Part shown: piece by piece, positions 12,609 through 25,932 of the stretch
Numbering within the stretch: position 1 is the stretch's first letter
How the letters are laid out: every line of letters starts with the position of its first letter
Source: Epichloe hybrida
Lineage: Eukaryota > Ascomycota > Sordariomycetes > Hypocreales > Clavicipitaceae
Reading direction: 5' to 3'
Assembly: GCA_019022495.1 (NCBI GenBank)
Contig: JAFEKR010000009.1
Span: 1,736,001 to 1,800,000, forward strand
DNA: 64,000 bases
The notes under the pieces: generated by a model
Told to the model about the DNA's origin: nothing
Database searches by the model: none
The model's input: the letters and a program-made list of their open reading frames with translations, nothing else
Made by a program: the position numbers and the translations under genes

Positions 12609-13389
12609 TTAAAAGTCCGTGCCGAGCCTCTCAGTCAAGTGGTGCTGTGTCTTGACGAAAACGGCATCAGGGGTAGGCGTGGCGTCAATCTTGACAACCT
12701 TGCCTTGCTTCTCATAGTAATCCACGACGGGCATGCTCGTCTCGATAAAGGTCCTGAATCTCTTGCGGATGCTCTCGGCGTTGTCGTCGGCGCGGCCGCT
12801 GGTCTTGCCTCGCTCGAGGAGACGCTGCTCCATGACCTTCTCGGGACAGTGGAAGAAGAGGACCATCTTGGCCGGGCAGACGGAATCCTCAAACTTGTGC
12901 GCTTGGTCGAGCTTGCGGGGGAAGCCGTCGATGAGGAAGCGGCCCTTGGAGGTGCCAGCCTTGGAGAGAGCTTCGGTCATGGCGTTTTCGAGAAGCTGAA
13001 TGGTGACTTCCATGGGGACAATGAGCCCGTTCTTGATGTAGTCGCGGATGAGGTCGCCGAACTGGGAACCAGGGCGCTCTTGCTCGGCGCGTAGGAGATC
13101 GCCGGCGGAGAGGTGGATGAAGCCGTATTTTTTGACGAGGTTGGCGCACTGGGTTCCCTTGCCGGCGCCAGGCCCGCCGAGAACGAAGACGACGGTTACG
13201 TCCGAGGGGGAGAAGGTCGGCGTTGACTTGGCCGGGGCGGGAAGCTGGCCGGCGTCTGTCTGGGGAGCTTCAATCGAACGAGGCATGTCTGGGGAGGAAG
13301 AGACTAAAGCACGGCCATGTCAGCAAATGGAGTGTTTGTTGGGGGTCGCGAATTTTGGGCAAGGGGAATAGAAGAAGGACGGCAGCTCG

Positions 13390-13423
<34 letters not shown>

Positions 13424-13691
13424 CCTTTTACCAACCTTTGCGACGGTTCACTAGACCGATGTACCCGGCGGAACCAACTGCAACGACAGCAAGGAAGGGC
13501 CAAAACTTGACCCTGTCTTTGTTTCCGGACGGTGAACCTCCAGCAGAGTACAGTCGACGCTGGTGTTGGCGGGATGCGCTGCGCCAAGTCCATGACAAGG
13601 GTGACGTCGAGGATGCACCCATGACGCGCCCGCCAGTGCTGCTGGCAAGGCGGCCTGCCAGGCGCCACGGGACGGAAATGCGTGAAGCCAT
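12609..13691 (-). CDS. UMP/CMP (uridylate) kinase with N-terminal membrane anchor, two exons
   Basis: Coding exons on the minus strand are 13691-13436 and 13288-12609, giving about 311 residues. The enzyme phosphorylates UMP and CMP to the diphosphates using ATP (Ura6-type, adenylate-kinase fold). The P-loop GGPGAGKGTQ is at about residues 123-132, followed by HLSAGDLLRAE, FLIDGFPRK and the lid-region GKTSGRADDN. Exon 1 adds 85 residues not needed for catalysis: an Arg/Ser-rich start (MASRISVPWR) resembling a mitochondrial presequence, then a hydrophobic stretch FWPFLAVVAVGSAGYIGLV at about 63-81. The join across the intron creates Asp from split codons and keeps phase. A start at 13284-13286 alone would give a soluble 225-residue enzyme, so two isoforms are conceivable. 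The intron carries a tetranucleotide repeat. Confidence 0.88.
13391..13423. repeat. (ATTG)8 tetranucleotide repeat within the UMP kinase intron
   Basis: Eight perfect copies of ATTG plus one base lie in the intron at 13289-13435, near its donor end. Confidence 0.95.
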
Positions 13692-14789
13692 CGGAGCGGA
13701 GTGTGATGCAGGATGGCAGGCGCAGGATGGCAGGCGCGGGATGGCAGGCGCGGGTTGGTTTGCTGTGAGAGCTTGTGGCGTTGGTGTGTGTGTGTGTGTG
13801 GCAACTTGCAAGTACCGGAATGCGAATGGAGTGAGGTGACTGACTCTCTCGGGTGAGGGCGGCGGCGGGGGGTACAAGTTGTTGTTGCAGAAAAGTCGTC
13901 GGGATTAAAACAATCAAAAAAAGGTGGGAGAATTGGCAAAGGAGTGATGAGAAACGAGGCGGGAAACGAAAAAAAGGCAAAAAGGCAAGCGAGTTGGCGT
14001 TATCGTACGTCAAGTTGACGAGGTCGGCAATCAGTAACTAATCCGTATTATGTACTCCGTAGTACTCCGTAACACGCGCGCCATCACGTGGGAGACTGTG
14101 GGAGACTGTGGGAGACTGGAAGGGAGTTAGTTGGTCAACGTGCTCATCTCAACCTCATGCGTCTTGCCGTCTTGCCGTCTTGCCCCTATTCTTCATGCTT
14201 CTTCTCGGCAATTGAACCTCAACAAGCCGTCTCCTTGTCCGCACAGAGAGGATGAAATCATTCTTCAAAAAGTTTCGTCATCTCAATCAGTAAGGCTTTA
14301 CATTTCTCATCAACTTGACAGCAAATATAACAGTTACAAAGTATCCATCAACAACTCAAATGTGCCTATAACCTCGTGTAGTCTGTATTTTTGTGAAGAA
14401 AACAAGAAAAAAGTGAGCTACTCATAACTTGAACGTCTTCAAGATATCATTCGTGTTGCCCCTCCTCTTTCCTCTTTCCTCTTTCCTCTTTCCTCTTTCC
14501 CTTTTCATGCCCCCCGCCCCCCGCTGTTTCCCTCACAAAGAGGGATCATCAATTTTTTTTTTTTTTTTTGCTTCTCTCAAGTATGTCCATCATATCAAGT
14601 ATTCTTCCTAGAATATTGAACAAGAAATATGTACAAGATGAAGTATAGAGAAGAGTAGGGGGGAGTGTAGTCCCCGGAGAGGAATTCCCGTTTCGAGGCG
14701 TCGGGTTGTTATATCATCTCATCTTTACTGAAGTGCGATTCTCCCCAACGCTGACCCTTTCTATCTCCGAAAAAAAAAAAGCGTTCTTT
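13692..14789. other. Intergenic: UMP kinase promoter and protease 3' flank
   Basis: No protein-like frame lies outside the genes. Beside the UMP kinase start are an imperfect GGCAGGCG-type repeat (about 13710-13755, just inside and upstream of exon 1) and a short GT run near 13785. Two copies of TACTCCGTA lie at 14053-14061 and 14063-14071, followed by a 10-bp tandem repeat. A CCTCTTT tandem (about 14461-14500) and a T run (about 14552-14570) precede the protease stop. Confidence 0.6.
14088..14117. repeat. Three tandem copies of a 10-bp unit GTGGGAGACT
   Basis: Three exact contiguous copies at 14088-14097, 14098-14107 and 14108-14117, directly after two copies of the intergenic 9-mer. Function unknown. 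Confidence 0.9.
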
Positions 14790-16149
<1,360 letters not shown>

Positions 16150-16297
16150 GATTGCGATGCTAGTACCAGACCAGAGACCGAAAGAGGAAGAAGAGATGCT
16201 TGGGCAGAAGTAAGAGATGATATGCTGGACTGAACCTTGAGCGATGAGGATGATGCAAGAGAAGATTTCGAAATTTGAGGCGCGAGGAAAGCATCAA

Positions 16298-16303
16298 TTT
16301 ATA
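16298..16303 (-). promoter_or_regulatory. Putative TATA box of the subtilisin-like protease
   Basis: TATAAA on the minus strand lies about 150 bp upstream of the protease ATG (16149), a position compatible with transcription starting some 30 bp further downstream. It is a motif match only, without transcript evidence. Confidence 0.4.
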
Positions 16304-19037
16304 TCCATCACATCATGGTCGCCACGGCGCAGCATGTATAAGGTTGACAGGAAGTATAGTATGGCATGCAAAGCAAGTGCACTCTAAACTCGTCGTCCAT
16401 GACCTTCCAGAAGCGGAAGCTGAAGGATCTTCGTACGTATTCCTGCAGACAAGAACACCACGTTGGCAGGGTTAGTACACGTTGTAGAACATAGGTTTGC
16501 GTCATATTAGTCTGACAAAGGGGACGGCTGAATATCTCGCGTCTCGGCTTTCACGCCAGAAGTGGCGCTCCCGGAGAGGGGGATGCAGAGAATGTTCAGC
16601 TTCTTCTTGTATGCTAGCGCACAATCGCCACGACAACTTGTACCATAGGAATCTAAAGAAGCTATTATGCGCCTTGTTGCAACCCGAATCGGATCTCAGT
16701 CTGTGTGTCTAGTACTAGTCCGTAGTGATGAGGTGGGAATAAGCGAATCTCGAGTCTGATACTCAGATAGCCCACGTGAGCCAATCCAAAGAAAGAGAGG
16801 GCCAGAGGAAAGAGCGAATAGTAGGTCCCTTTGTGAACAAGGCATTGTTGTACAATAAAGTGTGGCTTAAAGTCTTTACTTCGGAGAACCCGCCAGGAGC
16901 TCTTTACCCCTGAGCGTGGAAAAGCCAAGTTGAATGGGCACCCTCCCCCTCTCTCCCCCTCTTTGTTGGTTTAGCCATAGTCAGTCTTTCTCGGTAGCCA
17001 AGAAAAGTGAGCATGTTTGTCCACCATTATCTGCAACTCTTGAGGGAGATGAGGGGAGATGCGGCAGTTTTCCCAAGGAGGACTTGATCCGATGTCGTCG
17101 TGCGGAAATGCTGCCCACAATAATACGCTTGGACTCACCCCTCTGCCTTTCATATTTGTTCATGGGCCACAAAAGAAACCCTTGGGAACTTTTCCTTCCT
17201 TCAAGGAGACAAGAAAGAGGCCGAGAATCGTGGTATCTTCCAATAAGATGGTCTCAAAGATGACATCAGCTTCCAAACTGGCTTATCATCACCAGGTGGC
17301 TTGCAGATGACCTTCCCACCTCTTAGTCGCCAAGTCAGGCAACATATCGCATCACGCGCACCCTGATAGGCGCCATGGGAGGCTTTAACGATACTGGCCA
17401 CTATTGTGCTGACACTCGAATGTTGCCAGGAGCTCGGAGGATAAGGATGAAATCGTTTTATCTGTCCGGAGTAGAGCTGCGATGTAACGTACCAGTCCCG
17501 GCCTCAGCTTGCATAGTGTGGGGTGGGTGCGAGGGAGTCGGAGGGAAACGCCGCCGCTATCTATCGTACTTCCACACGGAGATCGGTTCTCATAATACTA
17601 TGACTTCTTGCCAGACAGATTACATGCGGGACGGGGATTTAATTATAGCATCCGACGTGATTGTACAGGACATTCTCCAGGGCAAACTGACGGAAGCTTG
17701 CCATGTCTGGCAGAAGAAGTAATGTATGAAGAAAAGTGGCATGTATGGGTTAATCAATACATACCGTGCCGAACCTGCGTCGGACGATTCTTTAGTGGGC
17801 GGCTTCTCCTGCGCTACACACAGTCTAATCGTGTTCGCATCTATCATCTATTTTCGTCTCCCAAAATCGAATGCGGGTGGACGAGTGCTGTTGAGCAAAT
17901 TCAACCAGTCCGTGCAACCGTTCCCCTCCCCGACTTGGCCTGGGATGCAGTGCACGCGGGCGTACGATTGGTTTCGCCCCAACCGTTAGCCCTGCGCCCT
18001 GAGCTAGTAATTGGGTCGATGGGCCGAAGAGCGAAGGGTTGGATTCCTGTTGACGCTGAACTGAAAGGACCTTCTTGCTTGGTCACGCCAAGACACAGGA
18101 AAGAGGTAAGCGACGGTGGTGATGCAAACAAGCATGATAGGTGAGACGCCATATCCAATACGCATGCCCTGGTCCAAGTTCATTAGAGATTGGGTTTGAT
18201 CGATGAGAGATGAGAAGGGGGGTGTGGGGTGTACGCCATCGGCCTGGCCCAACTTGAAATCCAACACATCTTTCAAATGTGCTGCAAGTACGAGCAAGCA
18301 TGGTAGCCTAATCCGTATGCAATAGTACCGCCCATTAATCTGGGGTAAACAGCGTCTAGTGCCAGAGGAGAAGTCGCTTTCGCAAACACCACGTCCTGCC
18401 GCGCCGCCGGCCAGGATATTCCACGATGAGAAGAGGTCCGCCCAGCCCAGTGCGCCTGACATTCGGAGAAGAGACAGGGTAGTCTGTATGGTCCTCCTCG
18501 TCTAATAACGTAAGAACTGGAATGATTGACAATGCATGTGCCCAGGTCCGGAGGCTAGGATAGTGAGTGAGTAGTGTGAAAAGGGCCACTCGACGCATTC
18601 TACTCGGTATGACTGATAACCCTGGACGTTCGACAGTTGGAGGCGTGATGCTCACTCCACGAGCTTGCGGAGACAGCTCTGCTTGGCATTCTGCTGCAAT
18701 CTGGAGTAACTACCTGATTAGGCATTAGGTCGGACAAGAGTTGGGCGAAAGTGTCTGGTGACCGTGATGGTCTAGAAATGGACGAGGGAGTTGGAGGGGG
18801 ATTTTTACTCCGTAGATTCTCCGTTCAATGTTCGTGTGGCGTCACTGGCGTGGCAGACACTCGGGCGAATGGTTGGCCGGACCGTTGACAGCCCCACCCT
18901 CCAGCTGCGCACAATCAGCCATTGACGGGATCCACCAATAAGTACCGTCTCCGGTGGCTTCACTTCTTTCGCCGCACTGATCGTCCCTGTGCTCTCTGCT
19001 TGGATGATCCGGCTGCCTCTGGCTTGTGTACGGACTC

Positions 19038-19053
19038 TACGGAGTACTCCGTA
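19038..19053. repeat. Perfect 16-bp palindrome TACGGAGTACTCCGTA
   Basis: The two orientations of the recurrent intergenic 9-mer overlap here to form a perfect palindrome. The same 9-mer recurs at a dozen other places in the window, all outside coding exons. Confidence 0.9.
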
Positions 19054-19534
19054 CTTTGCGTCTGCTTTAATTTAGTAGGCTCTGATGAGAATCTGTCACG
19101 TTTCTCGCCATTCATTCATGCCACTTGGCGCGGGACCAGACGGCACGGGAATATGCAATCCCTAGCGCATAATGAGCCGGTTTACGTCCCGTAACGTCCG
19201 TATTGTTGCAGGACTGGTGTTGTGCTGTGTGTTGTGTGCCCTTATCACCTGGCTTTGACTTTGGATGCCTAATAAACGGGACAAATCACAATACACCGGC
19301 CGGTGCTCGCCGGCAGTCTGGTTTCAATCCGTGCCCCACTCGACCCGTCCCAGCCACCAGCCACCAGCCTCCAACTCCATCTCCATTTCAATGACTCCAT
19401 ATCCGTCCGTACCAGCGCCCGGCCTTCACAACCACAATCCCATCCATCGGGACCCTTTGGGCTTCGGTTCGCACCCTCCCGACAGTTCATGTGTGATTCT
19501 AAACGCCCGACGACGACGAGCTTCTGCTTTCGCC

Positions 19535-20958
19535 ATGGCCTTCCTCACGACTCCGCGGAGACCGCGTACCCCATCAAATCCAGCTACGCCAGCATCCCAT
19601 GCCAAGGCACAGCAGCTTCCAAGCTCTGAGAAGAAGAGACTCCATGGCACATGGAAAGATGGCCAGTGGTGGTGTAAGTCGAAACAAGCCATGTTTTACG
19701 CACGATCTTGACGTTTCTCCTTTCCCTCTTTTTTCCCTCTTCAACCCATCATGGAGGCTTCCTCGCCTGGCGCATATGCCCTGGTGCTTGGGAAGGAGCG
19801 CATCTTACCCTACACGATGAATTGAAATTATGTCGTACCGCGTACCCAAGTAAAGGCCATTGAAATCATGCCTCGGCTGAACTAACATTGCCCTTCTTGT
19901 GCCTGTGACTAGGCAACTGTGAGCCCCGAAAACGGGCAGTTCTACGTGAAGTAACGAAGAAACCTGGTCCGAACAAAGGCAGGTTCTTTTGGGCTTGTCC
20001 GACCTATCCTTTCTGCGGCTTATTCTTGTGGAGAGAGGATGCTGTTCTCCGAGAAACAGGTCTTCCTGCAGGTCCAAAGCGTATTGGAGACGATGAATCG
20101 GTGCAGTCGCACAGGCCCAAAACGCCAACATTCACGCAACAGCCTCTTGAATCCTTTGGTATACAGACATCGGCCGCACGACGACTTGCGACTTTGAGCG
20201 CTGGTGGCTCAGATGGCAGAGAATCTGAGTCCGTCAACACCGGCTTTGATAGCACCCAGACAGTGCGGGAGCAGGCCTCGGGGACTAGTTCGGCATGTCC
20301 TACCACACCTAGCTTGAAGAGGAAGAGGATGGTTCAAGATGAGTGGGGTCAGGACGACAACTTCAGTGACCTAAACTCGGATGACGAGCGCAAATTGGCG
20401 GAAATCACGGACGAGAGCGCCAAAAAGGCAGCTCTGAAAGGCGCCGCCAACGACATCTTCACCACTCCTACCACCAGTCGTCACACCACTGACATGGTGG
20501 CCGGTCTTCCAACGCCTTCCATATCCAGGACACTTTTCTCACCGTCAGGTAGCAAAAGGTCCAAAACGGTATCCTTCGAGGACCCTGTTTCCTCGAACAT
20601 ATTGACAACGCCGAGCAAGACATCGTCCACCGTCTCCGAGGCCAGTGCCGTCACTCCATCGGGTATTCACTACGATTCTACCCAGGGTTTCACAGATCAG
20701 GTCATGGCCCTGCTCAAAGGCCAAAAGATAGACCCGACGGTTCTTCAGACTGTCCATGGGCTCCTCGATGCTGCCTCGAGAAAAACCAAGGGCATTGCCT
20801 TGGGACGTGATAAAACCCGGGAAGCATTGCAGAAAAAGAACGACAAGATTGCCAAGCTACAAGACAAGATCCGCAGTCTGGAAAATAAAGCCGCGTTTGA
20901 TCATCAGAATATGACGGAGGCGAAGCGCAGAATCATGCAGGCGTATGAGGGTATATGA
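19535..20958 (+). CDS. GRF zinc-finger protein with C-terminal coiled coil, two exons
   Basis: Exons 19535-19673 and 19913-20958 give about 394 residues. The split Cys codon at the junction completes the GRF-type zinc finger: CNCEPRKRAV, then GPNKGRFFWACP and FCGLFLW at about residues 47-90. GRF domains bind single-stranded nucleic acid and occur in DNA-repair proteins such as topoisomerase III, NEIL3 and APE2. Here the finger is near the N-terminus with no recognised catalytic domain. The middle is Ser/Thr-rich and probably disordered, with repeated TTP/TPS motifs of possible proline-directed phosphorylation. The last 70 residues form a charged coiled coil (REALQKKNDKIAKLQDKIRS). An upstream in-frame ATG near 19391 would extend the protein; the MAFLTTPRR start was preferred. 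Its role is unknown beyond likely nucleic-acid binding. Confidence 0.82.
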
Positions 20959-22878
20959 ACGGGCAAAGGCTGACACGTCTTCTCATGGGTTGCGGCGTTT
21001 CATTTCACGGATTTTCACACGGTGCCTTTTTTTCTTCCTCGTACCTCGATTACACCCCGTACATACATAGACATGAAGAACTCGTCGTCACACCATTCCA
21101 CACCTCCGATGCGACAGGCACAAATCAGCGTATATCACAGGTCCTCGTAACCCTACGCCCACTCATCTCATGAAAGACGACCCGACCCTTTTCAACACCG
21201 TCTCATTTCCCATCCAACCGCCGCCGCGGACATCTTCAAACTCGCCCACGCCCGTTCCGCATGCTCCCATATCGTCTTCGCCGCTGCACCTCATCGTTCT
21301 CGAAAGGACCTCCTCCACACGCAGCCATCCAGACTACCTGGTATCGACGAGAGCCGTCACGGCGCTTACCACTGGCGAACAACCCCCCCCCCCTGGTTTT
21401 GAGCGGGGACAGTCTCGCATTGCGGCAAAGTGCCATATATAATCCGTCTATAGTGGAGGGACAAGTCCACCACCACCATTGGCGTCTTATCCTTGGACGT
21501 GTCCTCCTCGAATGGCACACGGGGCCGTCCGACATCCGCAATCTAGGGGAGAGGCATGTGGGCTGCGAAACATGGATTCTCGTAGGCGACTTTGATTCCA
21601 TGTTCCGCAGCTAGACTTGCTAGCTCGTCTGTATCATTGGCTGCGGCCCCGACGCAATAGCTATAGTCTGCGAGCCTGGCAGTAGGCAACGTGTCTGGCA
21701 CATCGATTTGCGAACCCAATCTATTTGATACCCTCCAGGACACCATGAACTGCCCGCCCAGCATACCCCTTTCCTACAAACCAGCAAGGCAGCTATTCCC
21801 TAGCTCCCATCATCATTAAAAACCCCGCAACTCATTCTACCCCGTATGAAAAGAAACGTTACTGCAGAGCAGTCCCACTATCCGCACCATTGCCAAAGGA
21901 GAAATTTCGAGAATCCTGCCGCGCACGCGCACCCCCTTTCCCACAGTCCAACATTGACGCCCCCTGCCAAATCGGGGCCATGTAATCCCTGCTGTGCCTC
22001 TTCACATGATGTGTGCGAGAATGTAGGTTCGTAGCACAAACTATACAATGTGCGGCTGGGCGGTTCGTACGCCCGATGACACACATTTCGTGCTCCGGAA
22101 CTACCCAGCGATCAAGGTTGTGACACGGAAGCAAAAGCGTATAGAACTACCCAAGATATCCCCAAGGAACTATACAAGTCTAAAGATACATACTAGATAT
22201 CTCAGAGAGACCATCGGCTCGAGCCGATGAAAGTTCGAGGTAATAACAGGTTCAAAGGCCTCTTTGGAAAAAGGTATTTGCTCTCGCGGGGAAAAAGGCC
22301 CCCTTTTCGGGCGACGGAGCAGCCGTGCGTGTCCGCTACTTGTTTCGGGCAACACCCGGGAATGCCCTGACGGGCCGATCCTGCGGCGAGCCCGGGTAGT
22401 ATTTGGGATGGATCATATTCTTTCCGACTTGGTTAATATGTCCGGTCGGGGCTTCTCTTTGATTCTGGCTGGGGTTTTGCAACCATGCCCTTTGTCGTTG
22501 GCAGAGTCCCAGATTTGAGATGAAGGTTTTCTGCTGAAAACATCGATTACGACATGATTGGACCTTGAACGAGTGTGTCTTTAATAAAAGTGGGATTTAA
22601 AAAAAAAAAAAAAAACATCTCTTAGCTACACAACTTCTCCGTTCCCTCGGGATCAAAATACACGACAGGTCCGCCTCCCGCCAGTTCCAGTCACCTTGTC
22701 ATCCGCAGCTCTATTTCTACACACGTCTTCTCCCTATCCCGGATATCGCTTGTCTTACAAAAAAGGAGACGCCTTAGTTTCGTGCTTCATGTCAATTTTT
22801 TAGGCTCTGCTATCCTGACCCGTAATGTAGACACATGCCCCCCCCCCCCCCACCCACTTCATGCCACTGCTTCTTTGT
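20959..22878. other. Intergenic region with a degenerate protein fragment
   Basis: About 1.9 kb between the GRF gene and the SDH1 3' end. Apart from the fragment at 21543-21764 no protein-like frame is seen. Mononucleotide runs include an A run near 22599-22615 and a C run near 22839-22850. A G/C-rich stretch at about 22290-22400 has short inverted segments but does not match an RNA family I recognise. Confidence 0.5.
21543..21764 (-). pseudogene. Fragment resembling a sugar-phosphate isomerase/epimerase-like TIM barrel
   Basis: A 73-codon minus-strand frame contains ELASLAAEHGIKVAYENPCF. This resembles the conserved segment of xylose-isomerase-like TIM-barrel enzymes (the AP endonuclease 2 superfamily, which includes 3-dehydroshikimate dehydratases), where a Glu-Asn after a hydrophobic strand is typical. 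The frame ends shortly downstream, and there is no room or continuation for the rest of a roughly 350-residue barrel before the GRF gene on the other strand. It is best read as a remnant of a decayed gene. Resemblance is by eye over about 20 residues, so the call is tentative. Confidence 0.35.
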
Positions 22879-25245
22879 TTAGTATACACGCTTGAAGGGA
22901 GGTACGGGCTTGCACTCGTTCTCATCCAGAGTGGTGGCGATGACGCGACGGTATGACAGGTCGACCTTGCCGTGGGGCTGCTTCTGGAAGGAAAGAGTGT
23001 GCTTCATCCACTTCTTGTCGTCTCGGTCGGGGTAGTCCTCCCGGGCATGGGCGCCACGAGACTCCTTTCGCGCGGCGGCGGAGACGGCAGTTTGAGTACT
23101 GTTGGGCACGAATGTGTTAAGTTGTGAAAAACAACAAAAAAAAAAGACTGCAAAGTACTTACGCGCAAGTCAAAAGATTTCGCAGCTCGAGAGTTTCGAC
23201 GAGATCAGAGTTCCAAATCATGCTTCGGTCCTTGATGCCGACCTCGTTGAACATGGGGTCAATCTCGGCCATCTTGCGAACACCCTCGTCCAGACTCTCT
23301 TGGGTTCGGAAAACGGAGACGTCGGTCTGCATAGCCTTCTGCATAGCCAGACGAACCTCAGCAGTGCTCTTGGGACCGTCAGAAGTTCGGACCTTGTCCA
23401 AAACTTCAATGTGATCAGCGCCGGCATCAGCAGGGAGAGGCTTGAGCTTGTCACCGGGTTTGAAGTTGTCACGGATGGTGTGTGAAACAGCACGGCCAAA
23501 GACAACAAGGTCCAGTAAAGAGTTGGCACCCAGACGGTTGGCACCGTGGACAGAGACGGAAGCGGCTTCACCACAGGCGAACAGACCAGGAACGATCTTG
23601 TCGTTGCCCTGCTTGTCGACGGTGATGACCTCACCAGTGTATCGGGTAGGGATACCGCCCATGTTATAGTGGACAGTTGGCAGGACAGGAATTGGCTGCT
23701 TGGTGACATCGACACCAGCAAAGATACCAGCAGTTTCGGAAATACCAGGCAGACGTTCAGCCAAGATCTCGGCGGGCAAGTGGCTGAGCTGGAGGAAGAT
23801 GTGATCCTTCTCAGCACCAACACCACGGCCCTCACGGATCTCCATGGTCATGGATCGAGAAACGACGTCGCGTGAGGCCAGATCCTTGGCGGTGGGGGCG
23901 TAGCGCTCCATGAAACGCTCACCCTCCGAGTTGAGGAGGTAACCACCCTCACCACGAGCACCTTCAGTGATCAAGCAGCCGGCACCGTAAATACCAGTAG
24001 GATGGAACTGAACAAATTCGAGATCCTGATTGGGGAGACCAGCACGAGCAACCATGGCCATACCGTCACCAGTGCAAGTGTGAGCGGATGTGCAGCTGAA
24101 GTAAGCACGGCCATATCCACCAGTAGCCAAAACAGTGTTGTTAGCCAGGAATCGATGCAGGGTGCCGTCCTCCTGGTTGTAGGCAAGAACACCGCGGCAC
24201 TCGCCGTCCTGCATGATCAGGTCCAGAGCAAAATACTCGATGAAGTAGTTGGTGTTGTGGGCAAGGGACTGGCCGTAGAGCGTGTGAAGCAGAGCGTGAC
24301 CCGTTCGGTCAGCAGCAGCGCAGCATCGGTAGGCCTGGCCACCCTTGCCGAACTTCTGTGACTGACCTCCGAAAGCTCGTTGATAGCTACACAAAGACGG
24401 CATGTCAGTAAGACACAACTATGTTGAGAGTTACACAGACAGATGGATAGCCAAAGCAACTCACATCTTGCCTTCCTCAGTACGAGAGAAGGGGCAGCCG
24501 TAGTGTTCGAGTTCGATGATGGAGGCGGGAGCCTCACGCGTCATGTAATGAATAGCATCCTGATCGCCCAGCCAGTCGGATCCTTTGACAGTATCGTACA
24601 TGTGCCATCTCCAGTCGTCCTCGTGCATGTTTCCTAGAGCAGCGTTGATACCACCCTGAGCGGCGACGGTGTGTGATCGGGTTGGGAAAAGCTTGGAGAT
24701 ACAGGCAGTGTTAAAGCCAGCCTCAGCAAGACCAAAGGCAGCACGCAGACCGGCACCGCCGGCACCGACGACGAGGGCATCGTACTCATGGTCCTGGATT
24801 GAGGTGAGTCAACATCAGGTTGTTGGATACGACAGGGGCAATTTCGCAAGTAGACGACGTACGATAACATTGTACTTTGTGCTCAGATGGGGAGAAGCCT
24901 CCTTGGCTCTCAAGGGATTATTTGTTATAATTCGAGCTGCCGGGCGTTTGTCAAGTCAGCTTATGCTTTGATACCAAATGCTGTTGCATATCGAGGCACA
25001 CTTACCAGCTGGTCGTGTGGTGGAAAAGGCCCTGGCCTGACTTCTCGCCAGTCGCGAGAACTGCATCACAAACATTGAGTTAGCGCAGAATCGATACAGC
25101 CAGACTCATGCAGAAGAGCAAAGAGGGCAATTAGGTATTTGGTCGTGGTCGGCAGAGAGGATAGGATGCAGCTGGAATCGACTTGGGAGAGATCACGTAC
25201 GGCAGAGCCAGAGGCCAATTTTCTCAGAGCCATAGAAGAAGCCAT
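22879..25245 (-). CDS. SDH1: Succinate dehydrogenase flavoprotein subunit (complex II), six exons
   Basis: Minus-strand exons 25245-25201, 25060-25006, 24936-24863, 24793-24465, 24386-23163 and 23098-22879 give about 648 residues. The product oxidises succinate to fumarate in the mitochondrial matrix and passes electrons from covalently bound FAD to the iron-sulfur subunit. Exons 1-3 encode a presequence rich in Arg/Ser (ending near STTRPAARII). The dinucleotide fold is [15 protein letters not shown], and the FAD-linking His sits in [10 protein letters not shown]. Later segments include [17 protein letters not shown], the active-site motif [10 protein letters not shown], and the C-terminal [17 protein letters not shown]. 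Splice joins rebuild EEGKIYQRAFGG and [13 protein letters not shown]. The first three exons are very short (45, 55 and 74 bases). Confidence is very high for identity and high for exons. Confidence 0.96.
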
Positions 25246-25932
25246 CGTCAAGAAGAATCAGGGTCAGCAAAATGCTTGCGCCGACAATCGAGACGCGATG
25301 GCGTTGGAGCTCGGCGGATGGGAAGAGAAGTCGGGACCAAAAATCAATGAGCATGAATACACGATGAGGTTCTACGTTTCTTTGCGCCGCTTGGAATTGG
25401 ATCCTCCGTGCTTCCTCGGTTCAGTCGGCCAATCAGCGTGCACACATTAGCAGCGCCCCCCGTGGTGGCGAGTTGCCTTGGCTCAATAGCCTATTAAACC
25501 GTGGCCAACAGGCACGGCAATTTGTAGGCTGTTGTAAGAACTCTGCTGGTTCCGTCCCGTCCACCCATCAGTGGGCCATCACATGGGAGGCCCCCCCCCC
25601 CCGGCTGCTTGTACGGATCATCGACGGGGCCCATTGATCTCAGTAAAAGGGAAGGGAGCCACTTCGTGAAAGCGAAAAGGAGCCACGGAACTTCACTCTC
25701 GGCAATACCGTGTCCACACAATCGCGCGGTGTAGCAACCCCATAACAATACCCGTTCTCGATTACTATTATCCAACAATGGGCAATAAGGATTTGAGTCT
25801 GAGTTGAGTCCGAGCAAGGTCTCATGACCTAGGCCTATATCGACAAGACGACTTCTATCTGGCCCATGCTTTTAATGACGGCATGTAAGATGCCAAACTT
25901 CTTTATCTACAAAGCAGCAGACTGGAACTCAA
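25246..25932. other. Intergenic: SDH1 promoter and Lec1-like 3' flank
   Basis: About 0.7 kb containing the upstream region of the minus-strand SDH1 gene and the 3' flank of its minus-strand neighbour. A C run lies near 25590-25602. No gene-like frame is seen. Confidence 0.6.

Larger units (their letters stand above)
16150..19534. other. Long gene-poor region between the protease and the GRF gene
   Basis: About 3.4 kb with no frame resembling a protein. The longest open frame (18004-18462, minus, 152 codons) has no recognisable domain and overlaps frames on the other strand. The minus-strand promoter of the protease lies at the left. A TACTCCGTA copy is at 18806-18814, and a perfect 16-bp palindrome made of both orientations of the 9-mer is at 19038-19053. 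No tRNA boxes or long repeats were recognised. Confidence 0.55.

Noticed and set aside
13391..13423. Short direct repeats considered as a CRISPR-like or regulatory array
   Set aside because: A simple tetranucleotide microsatellite without spacers, inside a eukaryotic intron.
13270..14013. 247-codon minus-strand frame across the UMP kinase 5' region
   Set aside because: It reads through the intron and the ATTG repeat (giving an Ser-Ile-Asn-Gln repeat), and has no conserved segment. The spliced kinase frame explains the region.
18004..18462. 152-codon minus-strand open frame in the gene-poor region
   Set aside because: No recognisable domain, several overlapping frames on both strands, and no splice or start context better than chance.
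22260..22420. G/C-rich segment with short inverted pieces considered as a structured RNA or tRNA
   Set aside because: No tRNA A/B boxes or cloverleaf could be drawn and no known RNA family was recognised.
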